This document shows positions 18,933 to 18,976 of a stretch of DNA of 18,976 bases, piece by piece. Source of the DNA: an uncultured Bacilli bacterium. Its GTDB lineage: Bacteria > Bacillota_I > Bacilli_A > RF39 > UBA660. The position numbers and the translations under genes are program-made. The stretch is taken from contig CANQXB010000008.1 in NCBI GenBank assembly GCA_947627805.1, forward strand, positions 1-18,976, read 5' to 3'. Within the stretch, counting starts at the first letter, position 1, and every line of letters starts with the position of its first letter. The notes under the pieces were generated by a model. The model saw only the letters and a list, made by a program, of their open reading frames with translations. It did no database searches and was not told the origin of the DNA.

Positions 18933-18976
18933 AAACTCTCATAAATTCCCATAAACAAAGGGAAAAATGAGAGTTT
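18933..18976 (+). ncRNA. structured leader or terminator hairpin, cut by the window end
   Basis: AAACTCTCAT (18933-18942) pairs 10 of 10 with ATGAGAGTTT (18967-18976), and inside it TTCCC (18946-18950) pairs with GGGAA (18960-18964). It begins about 21 bases after the predicted transcription start. If a T-run follows the window end, it is a terminator or attenuator, or a small stable RNA; no known riboswitch class is recognised. Confidence 0.5.

Overview
The window is very AT-rich, low-GC Gram-positive-type DNA. It shows Shine-Dalgarno-led genes with frequent TTG/GTG starts, a class-B-type sortase, a lipoprotein, and a Gly-X-Thr collagen-like surface protein. This fits an uncultured, host-associated member of the Bacillota/Bacilli (the RF39/Erysipelotrichales side is a guess). 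Species cannot be fixed from the sequence.

Layout. About 14.0 kb (roughly 77-14075) is an integrated mobile element; what lies outside it is chromosome. The element sits inside the last codons of a collagen-like gene read on the minus strand. The gene body is at 14062-14805, and its original last codons, stop and terminator are stranded at 35-82. Removing everything between two copies of TTGCAG (77-82 and 14070-14075) rejoins the frame exactly and restores a Gly-X-Y ending. Joining the element's two ends gives a symmetric 48-bp attP-like site: 15-bp perfect inverted arms, 6-bp spacers and the 6-bp core. That is what a large serine integrase uses, and one is encoded at 11531-13162.

Inside the element, left to right: (1) 121-285, a possible small membrane peptide. 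(2) 356-2241, a three-gene operon encoding a DnaB-like ATPase domain with its Walker A destroyed, a pentapeptide-repeat protein, and a protein matching the C-terminal half of FtsZ but lacking the tubulin GTP-binding signature. I regard this as the most interesting part: it reads like a set of truncated mimics of host replication, topology and division proteins. (3) 2381-4127, an Xre-type repressor divergent from a putative PD-(D/E)XK nuclease and a lipoprotein. (4) 4363-7310, a PcfK/PcfJ pair, a conserved plasmid/ICE protein, two small regulator-like proteins and a DnaD-domain protein. (5) 7399-8144, a small resolvase/invertase with res-like dyads upstream. (6) 8172-9260, a lone minus-strand Cys-rich protein. 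(7) 9462-11287, a zinc-ribbon protein, a RecA paralogue and an acidic protein. (8) 11422-13963, the integration module, a degraded second integrase tail, and a small Cys-rich protein. Most modules are closed by terminators, and four are followed by copies of one intergenic repeat (2278, 4262, 7369, 11301). This suggests the element was built from exchangeable blocks. No relaxase, type IV secretion or phage structural gene is visible, so it is not self-transmissible on this evidence.

The right chromosomal flank (14070-18976) holds the collagen-like gene, a cysteine desulfurase, a glycosyltransferase with helical-repeat tail, and a sortase with an unusual 270-residue cytoplasmic N-terminal region. 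The window ends in a structured RNA leader or terminator whose downstream gene is outside.
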